Assembly (NCBI GenBank): GCA_028533045.1
Contig: JAQQAP010000037.1
Location: 62,001-126,000 of the forward strand
Direction of reading: 5' to 3'
Source: Spirochaetales bacterium
GTDB taxonomy: Bacteria > Spirochaetota > Spirochaetia > DSM-2461
DNA: 64,000 bases
The stretch's first letter is position 1. Each line of letters opens with the position of its first letter. This document shows, in pieces, positions 9,058 to 18,108 of this stretch. The notes below the pieces were generated by a model. The model saw nothing but the letters and a program-made list of their open reading frames with translations. It did no database searches and was not told where the DNA came from. Position numbers and translations under genes: made by a program.

Positions 9058-10122
9058 ATGGCATCTAAAATTTGTATTTACTATTTAGAAGATGATATAA
9101 CTCTTTTTTATACATTATATCCTCTTTTAACAATCAAAAAATATAGACAGTTATTCTATTTCACTACTGATCTTGACTATGTTCTTAATAGATCTGAGGA
9201 AGAAAGCCTTATTCTTGTTCGCTTTTTTAAAAGAAGAGAAATAGCAGAGGATCATAACATTCTACAAAGGATAAGAGACCGGTATAAAAGGGTTATTTAT
9301 CTTGATGATACGGCAAGCGCTGATGAATTGAACAATACAGTATTCCCTTTTATTGATTATTATTTGAAGAAACAGATGTATCGTGATAAAGGATTATATC
9401 TTAAGTCCGCTTATGGAAGAAGGGCTTATTCTGATTATTATCATAATAGATATCGCGTTGTTGATGATAATGAAAATATTCGAGAGCCCTTAGACGAGAA
9501 GTATTTGGAAAAAATGCATCCTTTATGGAATTTAGGTATAGGATGTTATCCTAAAGCAAAACATAGGAATGGATTAGCTCGACGAATACATCCTTATTTT
9601 GGATTGCATGGAATAAAATTGCTATACAAAAGTCCAACTAAGTATAAAAGCAAAATCCCATCAGATCATAAAATTAGTGCTCGTTACGGGATGAAGTTTG
9701 ATCGGAATACTGTGGCTTTTCACAGAAAAATTTATGAAAAGACGGTTAAAGAAAATCCACTGTTTTTAACGGGAAGGGTTCCAATTAGACAATACAACCG
9801 AGAGCTTTCAACAGTAATGGCTACTTTTAGTCCATTTGGTTGGGGGGAAGTATGTTTTCGTGATTTTGAGGCTATAATTAATAAGTCTGTTCTTATTAAA
9901 CCAAATATGTCTCATATAGAAACTTGGCCAAATCTTTATAGGGAAAATGAGACTTATTGGCCTGTTGATTGGGATAGTAGAGATTTAAAGGAAAAAAGTT
10001 TAGAATTAATGGAAAATCCTCAGTTAATTAAATATTTATCGGAAAATGCATTGGATGTGTATCTTTCAGCTTTTACACAACTTGAAGAGAAGGTTTCTTC
10101 TGTTTTGGAATTAATTAGTTAA
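9058..10122 (+). CDS. Uncharacterised putative glycosyltransferase, paralogue 1 of 3
   Basis: This 354-aa cytoplasmic protein has no signal or membrane segment. It shares a full-length pattern with the products at 14281 and 20120: an N-terminal tyr-thr-leu-x-pro-leu region, an SDYYHNRY block, and a C-terminal block SPFGWGEVCFRDFEA followed by SHIETWPN and a WD-x-x-DL motif. The C-terminal block resembles the donor-domain region of GT-B enzymes, so a glycosyltransferase role is inferred. This copy is the most divergent: it has DDTASAD where the other two have FNGNAGG. GAGG at 9044-9047 is a plausible Shine-Dalgarno. Confidence 0.55.
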   Translation: MASKICIYYLEDDITLFYTLYPLLTIKKYRQLFYFTTDLDYVLNRSEEESLILVRFFKRREIAEDHNILQRIRDRYKRVIYLDDTASADELNNTVFPFIDYYLKKQMYRDKGLYLKSAYGRRAYSDYYHNRYRVVDDNENIREPLDEKYLEKMHPLWNLGIGCYPKAKHRNGLARRIHPYFGLHGIKLLYKSPTKYKSKIPSDHKISARYGMKFDRNTVAFHRKIYEKTVKENPLFLTGRVPIRQYNRELSTVMATFSPFGWGEVCFRDFEAIINKSVLIKPNMSHIETWPNLYRENETYWPVDWDSRDLKEKSLELMENPQLIKYLSENALDVYLSAFTQLEEKVSSVLELIS

Positions 10123-10124
10123 TC

Positions 10125-11918
10125 ATGAAAAATTTTAAATCATTTTATAGGCTAATTTCAACAATACAATCTCTTTTTACGAAGAGGGAAAAGAGAAGCT
10201 ATCATATTCTTTTAATTATTATGGTAGCAAATTCATTCCTTGAAATGCTGGGGGTTGGCGCTATTTCACCTCTTTTATCGGTTGCTGTAGGTAATGTCTC
10301 GTCCAGGCCTGTTCAGATAATTTCAGATTTAACTGGCTTTACTTCTACCAGTTTATTACATTTGGTGGCAATTGGTTTTATTTTTTTAACAATAGGAAAA
10401 AATTGCTTTAGTTTATTTACCTTTGCTCAAACAACGCGTTTTTATACAAGAATCTATAGATCAATGAGTACACGTCTATTACAAAGTTTTTTATCTCAAG
10501 AATACACTTGGTTTGTTAATCGAAATAGTTCAGATTTTCCAAGACTCATTATTCAAGAAGTTATTTTTGTTGCAAGAGGGATAATTTATAACTTACTTTT
10601 GACGTTTACAAATTCTGTTCTTGCATTAGGTCTTGTTATTCTATTAGCTCTTGAAAGCTGGAAGGCTGCATTAATAATGTTGTTTGTTCTTGGTGGGTTA
10701 TATTTTCTTATGTATTTATTCTTTAGACAGAGATTAAGATTTTTAGGTAAAAAGAGATTCCGCTTGGACAAGTCTCGTTTCACTCTTCTAAATAATATTT
10801 TTGGTGGAATTAAAGAAGTCAAAATACGTGAAAAGGAAGAGTATTACTTAGAACGATATAAAAAAGTAGCATTGGAGGTTGCCAGAAATACATTTCGGTC
10901 AGATGTTTATGGCGTTATACCTCGTTACTTTGTTGAAACATTCCTCTTTGTTATATTTGGCATAATGATAATATTGCTGAATTCGACTGGTATTAATATT
11001 CAGGAGCTTCTTCCAAGTATTTCGTTGTATGCTTTTGCCGGTTATCGCTTAATGCCAACATTACAAAAGATATCGCGTTCCGTAAATGCAATTACAACTA
11101 AAATGGAATCTCTTGAAAAACTTAAGTATAGTCTACAGACATATTCATACGAAGAAAAAAAAGATCATGGTATTATTCATCTCAAAGATAAAATCAATAT
11201 TGAACAAGTATCTTTTGCCTATCCCGAATCAATCGATGTTGTTTTAAATAGGTTTAGTCTGGAGATTAAGTCATGCGAAAAAATTGGTCTTGTTGGATTT
11301 TCCGGATCAGGAAAAACAACATTGCTAAATCTTCTTATGGGGCTTCTTGAACCAGATTCAGGTTATATTTCCATAGATGGTTGTAAACTGACTAAAGAAA
11401 ACATATCCGGATGGAGAAAAAACCTTGGGTTAGTATCTCAGGATGTATATCTTCTCGATGGTACTATTGCTGAGAACATTGCCTTTGGTATCAAACCTTC
11501 TGAAATTGACCAAGAACGCTTAGAGGCTGCTGCTCGCTCAGCAGAAATCCATAATACCATCATGAATATGCCTGAAGGATATAAAACACAAGCTGGTGAG
11601 AGGGGCGTAAAACTCTCCGGGGGACAAGCCCAACGAATCGTTATCGCGAGAGCTCTTTATCATCAACCTGATGTTTTGATTTTTGATGAAGCAACAAGCG
11701 CCATGGATAATCTCACTGAAAAGGCCATTATGGATTCTATCAACCGCTTATCCGGTGAAAAAACACTGATAATTGTGGCCCATAGACTCTCAACTGTTAA
11801 AGACTGTGATAGGATTATCCTCATGAAAGATGGAAAAATTCTAAATCAAGGAAACTACGATTTTCTTATTGAGAATGAACCCGAATTCAAACGTCTTGCC
11901 ATGGAGACAGATGCTTGA
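10125..11918 (+). CDS. ABC transporter, PglK/MsbA-like lipid-linked oligosaccharide flippase
   Basis: This 597-aa half-transporter has about six membrane segments in residues 20-325 and a C-terminal ATPase domain. Walker A is GFSGSGKTTL (about 390), the signature is LSGGQAQR (about 497) and Walker B is LIFDEATS. The N-terminal region, with LEMLGVGAISPLL, resembles PglK-type flippases, which move lipid-linked oligosaccharides across the inner membrane. It is the only flippase candidate in the locus; no Wzx is present. The first two thirds are AT-rich like the upstream genes, while the end is richer in G/C. Its stop overlaps the next gene as TTGA. Confidence 0.85.
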   Translation: MKNFKSFYRLISTIQSLFTKREKRSYHILLIIMVANSFLEMLGVGAISPLLSVAVGNVSSRPVQIISDLTGFTSTSLLHLVAIGFIFLTIGKNCFSLFTFAQTTRFYTRIYRSMSTRLLQSFLSQEYTWFVNRNSSDFPRLIIQEVIFVARGIIYNLLLTFTNSVLALGLVILLALESWKAALIMLFVLGGLYFLMYLFFRQRLRFLGKKRFRLDKSRFTLLNNIFGGIKEVKIREKEEYYLERYKKVALEVARNTFRSDVYGVIPRYFVETFLFVIFGIMIILLNSTGINIQELLPSISLYAFAGYRLMPTLQKISRSVNAITTKMESLEKLKYSLQTYSYEEKKDHGIIHLKDKINIEQVSFAYPESIDVVLNRFSLEIKSCEKIGLVGFSGSGKTTLLNLLMGLLEPDSGYISIDGCKLTKENISGWRKNLGLVSQDVYLLDGTIAENIAFGIKPSEIDQERLEAAARSAEIHNTIMNMPEGYKTQAGERGVKLSGGQAQRIVIARALYHQPDVLIFDEATSAMDNLTEKAIMDSINRLSGEKTLIIVAHRLSTVKDCDRIILMKDGKILNQGNYDFLIENEPEFKRLAMETDA

Positions 11919-13009
11919 CCCTCATCGCCATCTACATCAGCAAAAACTACCGCACCGGTGGTCAAAAACGCTATCTGGAAGTATTAATCGGTTTGGCCCA
12001 AAGAAACCATACGGTGCATCTCTTCCATAGAGAGGAAAGAGATTTCCCCTTTGACTTACCGTCAAATATAATTCTCCATCCTTTAGAAGTCGAAAATAGT
12101 TACTCCCAACAAAGGGCTTTCACTAAAGCACTCAAGAACCTCAATTTAGAAGAACTAAAAAGTATCAATGCAAATAAGATCCTTCTCTTTGGCGAAAGCT
12201 CCCTCTCCTGTGGTATATACCTGAAACGGGTCTTAAATATTCCTCTCATTGTGGCGTTACGTAACAATAATTATGTGGCAAATCGTATCACGCGTAATAA
12301 ATCCCCAAAGAATATAATTAGCGATTTACGAAATCGCTACCGTGAACTACAGCTGACTCTCAATGTGGATCACTTAGTATTTCAAAGCGCCTTTGACCGC
12401 GACTCTGTTTGTAGTAGAAATGGATTTAAGAAATCCAGAACTATTCTCATTCCCAATAGTGTTAAAGCCTCATGGTTTCTAGATGAATGGCGGGGGAAGA
12501 ATCAGTCAAATGAGCTGAAAAAGATACTTTTTGTGGGAAGTGATGATAAGAGGAAGGGATTCTTTATTCTTCTAAAGGCTTTGAAGGAAATGAGGGCAAA
12601 AGGCCATAAGTTTTCCCTTACTCTCATTGGTGATTTTCCCAGAACCGATATAACTGAGTTACCCGATTGGGTTGATTTTAAAGGTCGTATTGATACCCCC
12701 CTGGAAACTCTTTCTAAAGGAGATCTACTCATCGCTCCCTCTCTATACGACAGTTTTCCCAATACGGTCCTTGAGTCTCTTTTCGTGGGAACACCGGTGA
12801 TTGGAACCGATGTGGCGGGGATAAAAACTATGCTGCACCATGAGGAGCTCCTATTTCGGGGGGGAAGTGTGGAAGACTTATGCCGATGCCTTGAGCCTTT
12901 ATTTGATACTGTTAACTATCAAGAAGCTAAAGGCCTATGCAACGAAAGATTGACCCATTTTGACTTTGACTGGATTGAGCCCTGGGAAAAGCTTCTTATA
13001 GAACCATAG
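11915..13009 (+). CDS. GT4 family glycosyltransferase (TTG start)
   Basis: This 364-aa GT-B protein has the donor-domain start KILFVGSDDKRKGFFILLKA and a variant EX7E motif in which the first acid is Asp (DSFPNTVLE). The start is TTG 11915, overlapping the ABC transporter stop as TTGA, with GGAGA at 11903-11907 seven nt upstream. No ATG fits the protein, and the N-terminal beta strand begins at once (TLIAIYISKNYRTGGQ). G/C content rises here compared with the genes before it. The sugar specificity is unknown. Confidence 0.82.
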   Translation: MTLIAIYISKNYRTGGQKRYLEVLIGLAQRNHTVHLFHREERDFPFDLPSNIILHPLEVENSYSQQRAFTKALKNLNLEELKSINANKILLFGESSLSCGIYLKRVLNIPLIVALRNNNYVANRITRNKSPKNIISDLRNRYRELQLTLNVDHLVFQSAFDRDSVCSRNGFKKSRTILIPNSVKASWFLDEWRGKNQSNELKKILFVGSDDKRKGFFILLKALKEMRAKGHKFSLTLIGDFPRTDITELPDWVDFKGRIDTPLETLSKGDLLIAPSLYDSFPNTVLESLFVGTPVIGTDVAGIKTMLHHEELLFRGGSVEDLCRCLEPLFDTVNYQEAKGLCNERLTHFDFDWIEPWEKLLIEP

Positions 13010-13036
13010 ACACTACTATGTGAAGGAATCTATTAA

Positions 13037-14275
13037 ATGAATAAGCGTGTAACACTACTTTTAAATACCTTTCCCTCCCTTTCAGAGACCTTTATTCTGA
13101 ATCAGGTTGTCGGTCTTAAAAAGAAGGGCTGGGAGGTCCAGGTCATCTCCTTTAAAAAGCCAAATATGAACCGTGTTCATCCCGATTTTTATAATTTTAA
13201 TTGCGAGGAGGCCTGGACGGTGATTGGTTTGCCCTCTTCTTTATCAAAGAGAATGGTAAAAGGATTGGGGCTTTTTTTAAAGCTCTTTGTAAAAGCACCT
13301 TCACTATGCCTTCGTGCTTTAAATAAAAAGAAATATCGCACAGCCGCAAGTTCTTTGAAGAACCTTTTTATTTTAGATAAACTGGTAGGGCAGGAAATCC
13401 CTCTCCTCCATGCCCATTTTGGACCTAACGGTTTAGTTGGTTCTTTCCTTAAAGATGTAGGAATTGTTGATAAACTGATTGTTACCTACCATGGTTCGGA
13501 TATTAATAGTTATCCACGACGTTACGGGCACGATGTTTATCATCATCTCTATAAAAAAGCCGATTTGATAACGGCTAATACCTCCTTTACAAAAGGGAAA
13601 ATTACTAATAATGGGGCTGATCCTGATAATATTGCTATTTTACCGGTTGGCTTGAATACGACCGATTATCCCTTAAGAGAAGACCCTCCCACTGAGGGAC
13701 TGAACGGGCTTCGCATATTAACCGTAGGCCGTTTGGTCGAGAAGAAAGGTTATCCCTGGGCTATAGAAGCGGTAGGTTTATTACAGGCTGAATTCCCAGG
13801 ACTCACCTATCATATTGTGGGGGATGGGCCTATGAAGGAGCAGTTAAAAGCACTGGTAAGTGAAAAAGGTCTCGAGTCGGTGATAAGCTTTTGCGGCTCA
13901 CTTAACGCCGATGAAGTCAGACAGGAATTCAGCCAGGCCCATGTTTTTGTGCTGGCAAGTGCTATTTCCGCCGACGGAGATATGGAAGGGCAGGGACTGG
14001 TCTTGCAGGAAGCCCAGTCTATGGGAGTCCCGGTGGTTTCTACCCTGCATAACGGGATCCCCGATGGAGTTTTGGACGAAGAGAGCGGCTTTTTGGTTCC
14101 CGAGAAGAATAGTCAGGCTCTCGCCGATAAAATCAGCCTTCTCCTTAAGGACAGGGATTTGCGAGTCTCTATGGGAAAAGCAGGTAACAGCTTTGTTCGG
14201 GAGAATTATGATATGTCCGTTTTAACGGATAAGCTTGAAAAACTGTATAGTTCCGTAACGGGAGAACAAGGATAA
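13037..14275 (+). CDS. GT4 glycosyltransferase, WcaL/AmsK-like
   Basis: This 412-aa GT-B enzyme has the N-terminal LNTFPSLSETFILNQV typical of colanic acid/amylovoran transferases (WcaL, AmsK). It also shows HAHFGPNGLVGSFL, the donor-domain start RILTVGRLVEKKGYPWAIEA and an EX7E motif (EGQGLVLQE). AAGGA nine nt before ATG 13037 supports the start. The homologous enzymes add sugars to exopolysaccharide repeat units, consistent with a cytoplasmic role in this locus. Confidence 0.87.
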   Translation: MNKRVTLLLNTFPSLSETFILNQVVGLKKKGWEVQVISFKKPNMNRVHPDFYNFNCEEAWTVIGLPSSLSKRMVKGLGLFLKLFVKAPSLCLRALNKKKYRTAASSLKNLFILDKLVGQEIPLLHAHFGPNGLVGSFLKDVGIVDKLIVTYHGSDINSYPRRYGHDVYHHLYKKADLITANTSFTKGKITNNGADPDNIAILPVGLNTTDYPLREDPPTEGLNGLRILTVGRLVEKKGYPWAIEAVGLLQAEFPGLTYHIVGDGPMKEQLKALVSEKGLESVISFCGSLNADEVRQEFSQAHVFVLASAISADGDMEGQGLVLQEAQSMGVPVVSTLHNGIPDGVLDEESGFLVPEKNSQALADKISLLLKDRDLRVSMGKAGNSFVRENYDMSVLTDKLEKLYSSVTGEQG

Positions 14276-14280
14276 TAACC

Positions 14281-15351
14281 ATGGAAAAAATAACCGTACT
14301 GTCAATTTACGATAGAATCTCCGTATATCACACCCTTAAACCTTTCTTGTATTCCAAGCATAGAAAGAATCAGTTTGATTATACAAGCGACCCTGAATAT
14401 GTTTTAAATAAGGATAAGAATGAAGTACTTATCATGCTTAGGTGGTTTCTTAAACCCGATAAGGTTGATATAGAATTTTTGAAAGCTGTCCGCAAAAAGT
14501 ACAGACGTATCGCTTTTTTTAACGGTAATGCCGGCGGCTCCATCATTCGCCCGGAAGTTTTGCCCTATGTCGATCTCTTCTATAATAAATCTCTTTTTGT
14601 AGATCGAGAAAATCATAAGAAAATATTCTACGGGGATGAGCTTTTTTCCCAGTACTATCATGATAATTATGGAATAACCGATGACTATCCACGGGATAGA
14701 AGCTTACCTCAAAATGATGAAGACCTTAAAAAGCTAAGAATCTCCTGGAATATTGGTGTTGCTGATTTTCCCAACGCCCGTTATGCACAGCGAGCTGGAG
14801 TGGCTTTATCAAGAATCTTCCATGTAAAGCTGGGAAAAATATTTTACCATAGAAATTTTTGGAAGGGTGCTGCCAAAGCTGATGATCCCAAACCTATGGC
14901 TATAAATGCGAGAATGGGCTTTCCCCCTCCTGCGTCCATTCATTATCAGAGGAAGATGATTGTTGAGTTAATCAAGGACCATCCCGATTTTCTCTACGGA
15001 CGGGTTTCCCAGCATCAGTTTAATAAGGAAATAAAGAAGTCTAAAATCATTTTAAGCCCCTTTGGTTGGGGTGAATTGTGTAAGCGTGACTTTGAAGCTG
15101 TCTATAATCGCTCTCTTCTTCTCAAACCGGAGATGTCCCATATAGAAACCTGGCCTAATATATTCAAGCCCGAAGAGACTTACATACCCTTTAAATGGGA
15201 CTGTTCCGACCTGATCGAAAAGGGAGAATACTGGTTGGCCCATGAGAAGGAGCGACTTGAGGTCGTAGAGAATGCCTTTGAAAGCTATAAAACTCAAATA
15301 AATGCCCTTGATGATAGGTTTGAGGCAATCATTACAGAAATCCTGGGGTGA
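14281..15351 (+). CDS. Uncharacterised putative glycosyltransferase, paralogue 2 of 3
   Basis: This 356-aa protein is closely related to the product at 20120 and more distantly to that at 9058. Shared blocks are DRISVYHTLKPFLY, FFNGNAGG, PEVLPYVD, NARMGF, ILSPFGWGELCKRDFEA, SHIETWPN and ETYIPFKWD. There is no signal peptide or membrane helix. The C-terminal third resembles a GT-B donor domain but I cannot identify an EX7E motif. The gene lies 5 bp after the WcaL-like gene and 4 bp before a P-loop kinase, within one transcription unit. The function is inferred from context and fold-like motifs only. Confidence 0.55.
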   Translation: MEKITVLSIYDRISVYHTLKPFLYSKHRKNQFDYTSDPEYVLNKDKNEVLIMLRWFLKPDKVDIEFLKAVRKKYRRIAFFNGNAGGSIIRPEVLPYVDLFYNKSLFVDRENHKKIFYGDELFSQYYHDNYGITDDYPRDRSLPQNDEDLKKLRISWNIGVADFPNARYAQRAGVALSRIFHVKLGKIFYHRNFWKGAAKADDPKPMAINARMGFPPPASIHYQRKMIVELIKDHPDFLYGRVSQHQFNKEIKKSKIILSPFGWGELCKRDFEAVYNRSLLLKPEMSHIETWPNIFKPEETYIPFKWDCSDLIEKGEYWLAHEKERLEVVENAFESYKTQINALDDRFEAIITEILG

Positions 15352-15355
15352 TTAA

Positions 15356-16054
15356 ATGATATTTGAATTCACCGGTCTCCCCGGTTCTGGAAAATCAACC
15401 ATTTGTGAGGATTTAGAATCCTGGTTAAAAGAACAGGGTTATGAGGTTGTAAATTGGCTCTACCATACGGCCCGCTGGAATAAATGGCACAGAATCGCCC
15501 ATAAGTTAAAGTTGATTTTCAAGTTTCAGTTTGCCCATCCTATCCTTTTTCAATTAGCCCGGCGTATTGTTAAGAGGTCGAGGCAAAAGGGAATGAAAGA
15601 TAGTTTATCACAATATCTGAATATTCTTTATGTAGGGGCCCTCTATTGGCGCTATAATAAAGATCGCTACCATAATAAAATTGTCCTTTTTGACCAGGGA
15701 AAGCTTCAGGCGCTTACTTCTCTGATTTTTCGTTCCGAAGAGAAGGATATAGCCCTATTGATTCCTCCTTCCCTTAGAGAAGAGCATCCCAATGATGTTA
15801 TCATTCACATTGATGTAACTCCCGAAGAGATTCTTTCCCGCTTGGAAAAACGGACGGGGACTCAAAGCCGTATAGAACGAATGAATCCGGAAGACAGACT
15901 GGCAGCTTTACAAAAATTTGAAAAAGCCGAAGAGAGTGTTTTGGAAAATGAGTTTCTCTATAAAACGCTTTTTCGTATTGATGGGAAAGGCTTGGGGAAG
16001 CAAGAACTACTTAAAAAAGTTAAGCAGGTTTTTCAAGATAACAAATTTCTGTAA
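15356..16054 (+). CDS. P-loop kinase-like protein
   Basis: This 232-aa protein has a Walker A motif at residues 7-15 (GLPGSGKST). A C-terminal IHIDVTPEEILSRLEKRTGT segment resembles the lid region of thymidylate/adenylylsulfate-type small-molecule kinases. It probably phosphorylates a small molecule, sugar or polysaccharide end, but the substrate is unknown. Its last 22 bp overlap the 3' end of the convergent GT4 gene at 16033. It is the last forward gene of the first block. Confidence 0.65.
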   Translation: MIFEFTGLPGSGKSTICEDLESWLKEQGYEVVNWLYHTARWNKWHRIAHKLKLIFKFQFAHPILFQLARRIVKRSRQKGMKDSLSQYLNILYVGALYWRYNKDRYHNKIVLFDQGKLQALTSLIFRSEEKDIALLIPPSLREEHPNDVIIHIDVTPEEILSRLEKRTGTQSRIERMNPEDRLAALQKFEKAEESVLENEFLYKTLFRIDGKGLGKQELLKKVKQVFQDNKFL

Positions 16055-17136
16055 ACTTTCAGAATAGTATCGGCACTCTCTTCCCAGGAAAAACTTGCCG
16101 CTCTTTTCAGGCCTTTTTCTATTAGCTCCGATTTTTTGTTTTCATCTGCCAAAACCTGAGTCATAAGTTTTGTAAGCCTTTCCGAATCCAGGGGATCATC
16201 AAGAACCATAGCCGCATCACCCACAATTTCCGGCAGGGCAAAAACATTACTGGTAATCACGGGACAACCGCAAGCCATGGCTTCAACGTTAGGCATCCCG
16301 TACCCTTCGGCCAGTGAGGGAAAGAGGAACAGTTCGGCTAAATTAAAAAGCCCTACGGCGTCCTCTTCCGAGATAAATCCCGGAAAAACGACTCTTTCTG
16401 AGATATTCAGTTTAGCTGCATAGGCTTTTGTCTCTTCATTACCCCAGCGATTACCGGCCAGGACAAGTTTATAATCATCAAACCCCGGTTCTTTTAGAAG
16501 GGCTGCAAAGGCATCCATCATCGTCCAGGGATTCTTTCGTTCGCCGTAATTACTTATATGAAGAATGAATCGTTTCCCTGTGTTTAGTCTTTCCCGAACA
16601 TCACATTTTTCTTGGTCTATGATTTTGTAGTTGGGGTTGACCGCATTGTAGCATATGGAAAATCTCTCTTTGGGAATATGATAATTCTTGGAAAAGTAGT
16701 TCCGGCTTGTTTCTGAAACGGTAAAGATATGATCCATATGTCTACTGAGAAGGGGTTTCGTAACTCGTGAATGAAACCTTGCTTTAAACGGGTACAGATG
16801 GGGAAGGAGGTCCGGTTCCGCCCCGTGTATGGTTCCTACTTTTTTGGATTTTACACCCCAAATAGGGGCGTAAGGAGTCAAAGGACTATAATGGAGCAGG
16901 TCAAAGTTATGTTTTCGAAGAATGGCGGAAGCCTTTAGCGGGTTTCTGGGAAGGATTAGTTCCTTCGTCTCTTGATAAATCGGTTTATCGTTTTTGACGT
17001 AGTGGAGAAGATGAATATCAAACTCATCGTTATTTTGCTTTAAGAGGTGTGTAACGATCTCCAAAAGGTGGTGACCGCTACCGCTATATCCTTGATCTAT
17101 AGGTCGTGTAAAGATACCGATTTTAGGCTTTTTCAT
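16033..17136 (-). CDS. GT4 family glycosyltransferase, reverse strand
   Basis: This 367-aa GT-B enzyme has the N-terminal IGIFTRPIDQGYSGSGHHL, the donor-domain start RFILHISNYGERKNPWTMMD and an EX7E motif (EGYGMPNVE). It resembles mannosyl/rhamnosyl transferases of the WbdA/WbpX kind, without a secure substrate. No Shine-Dalgarno precedes ATG 17136; a GTG lies one codon upstream at 17139. A -10 box ends 7 nt before the ATG, so the message may be leaderless. It and the next membrane gene form a reverse-strand island inside the forward-reading locus. Confidence 0.85.
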   Translation of the reverse strand: MKKPKIGIFTRPIDQGYSGSGHHLLEIVTHLLKQNNDEFDIHLLHYVKNDKPIYQETKELILPRNPLKASAILRKHNFDLLHYSPLTPYAPIWGVKSKKVGTIHGAEPDLLPHLYPFKARFHSRVTKPLLSRHMDHIFTVSETSRNYFSKNYHIPKERFSICYNAVNPNYKIIDQEKCDVRERLNTGKRFILHISNYGERKNPWTMMDAFAALLKEPGFDDYKLVLAGNRWGNEETKAYAAKLNISERVVFPGFISEEDAVGLFNLAELFLFPSLAEGYGMPNVEAMACGCPVITSNVFALPEIVGDAAMVLDDPLDSERLTKLMTQVLADENKKSELIEKGLKRAASFSWEESADTILKVYRNLLS

Positions 17137-17143
17137 CACAAAT

Positions 17144-17172
17144 ATAATAGCATATTGCTAACTTTTTGTATA
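17144..17172 (-). promoter_or_regulatory. Candidate promoter of the reverse GT4 gene, leaderless spacing
   Basis: Reading the reverse strand, TATACA (17172-17167), a 17-bp spacer and TATTAT (17149-17144) are followed after 7 nt by ATG 17136. The transcription start would fall at or next to the start codon. Confidence 0.4.
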
Positions 17173-17188
17173 TGAATGAGTGAGGCGC

Positions 17189-17899
17189 TTATTGTTGGTA
17201 TTCAAGTTTTGCCATACTAATATTGAATGATTCAAACTTCAAAGCAATATAATCAAGTAGGGTTGAGATAAAAATAATAATGCTGGACATTTCCAGTAGT
17301 TCTTCAATGGTATAGGTTAAGTAAAAGAGAAATGTTTCCTTATTGGCATTGCCGTGGATAAAAGCTTCATTCCCTTGTATCATCTCGAGTCCCATGGCTC
17401 CAAAAAGGAATAGTCCGGCACAAAGAAAGAAGCGGTTTCTGGTTTTTGGGGGTAGATTAAGTACAAATCTTAGATACACCAATCCAACTGTCAATACTAG
17501 TACCGCATAAGGAATAATCCAGGCAAAATAGAGAAGTCCACCAGTTCCCAAATAGTCTCTCGTTGGTTTGGAAAAATGTTCATGGATACAAATGAACTCA
17601 TCGGCACAGAGAAAGTAAAAAATCAATGCAAGACCGGCCCAAGAATGGTAGGCTTCTTTTTTTTCTCTGTGTAAATAAGCGATAACTGTTAGGAGTACAG
17701 CGCTGGCCAAAAGATTTATAGAAGAAAAGAAGGTGGGGAAATTCTTTTCCGTACCAAAGTCCCATTTGGAGAACATTGAATAAATATAGCTTTCAGTGCC
17801 ATATTTTACTTCCACAAATATGGAAGCCAGATGGGCAACGAATAGAAAGGCCAGTGTATAAAAGAGAAATCGAGCGACGTTTTTAGATTTTACTATCAT
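17189..17899 (-). CDS. Conserved-looking polytopic membrane protein of unknown function
   Basis: This 236-aa protein has about six membrane helices. Acidic/histidine pairs lie in or next to the membrane: CADEFICIHEHF after helix 3 and a Glu-rich EELLEMSS in the last helix. Such D/E/H sets recall membrane hydrolases (CREST-type), but this is only a resemblance. ATG 17899 is preferred over GTG 17908 because AGGAT lies 10 nt upstream of the ATG and only 1 nt from the GTG. It is encoded upstream of the reverse GT4 gene with a 50-bp gap. I do not recognise its function. Confidence 0.6.
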   Translation of the reverse strand: MIVKSKNVARFLFYTLAFLFVAHLASIFVEVKYGTESYIYSMFSKWDFGTEKNFPTFFSSINLLASAVLLTVIAYLHREKKEAYHSWAGLALIFYFLCADEFICIHEHFSKPTRDYLGTGGLLYFAWIIPYAVLVLTVGLVYLRFVLNLPPKTRNRFFLCAGLFLFGAMGLEMIQGNEAFIHGNANKETFLFYLTYTIEELLEMSSIIIFISTLLDYIALKFESFNISMAKLEYQQ

Positions 17900-18026
17900 T
17901 TCAATCACATCCTGATCATAATTTAATAGAAAATTATCATGGATGTGTATGAGAGCATATAAACGAAATATAACACTTTTATAAACGAGTTACTTTGATC
18001 TATTGTAAGATTGGTTAAATTAGTAA

Positions 18027-18055
18027 TGGTCATATAAATTATTATTTGTTATAAT
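18027..18055 (+). promoter_or_regulatory. Promoter of the second forward polysaccharide unit
   Basis: TGGTCA (18027-18032), a 17-bp spacer and a perfect TATAAT (18050-18055) lie in the roughly 200-bp divergent gap 17900-18108. The start would be near 18062, giving a leader of about 47 nt to the ATT start at 18109. Confidence 0.5.
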
Positions 18056-18062
18056 TGGATTA

Positions 18063-18095
18063 GTTGGTTTTCCAACAATGAATAATCCTGAGTAA
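18063..18095 (+). promoter_or_regulatory. Leader hairpin and five-codon upstream ORF
   Basis: GTTGG (18063-18067) and CCAAC (18072-18076) form a 5-bp stem with a TTTT loop at the predicted 5' end of the mRNA. An ATG at 18078 opens a five-codon ORF ending TAA at 18095, without a Shine-Dalgarno. Either could affect translation of the following gene; the evidence is weak. Confidence 0.25.
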
Positions 18096-18108
18096 AAAGG
18101 AATGCCTT

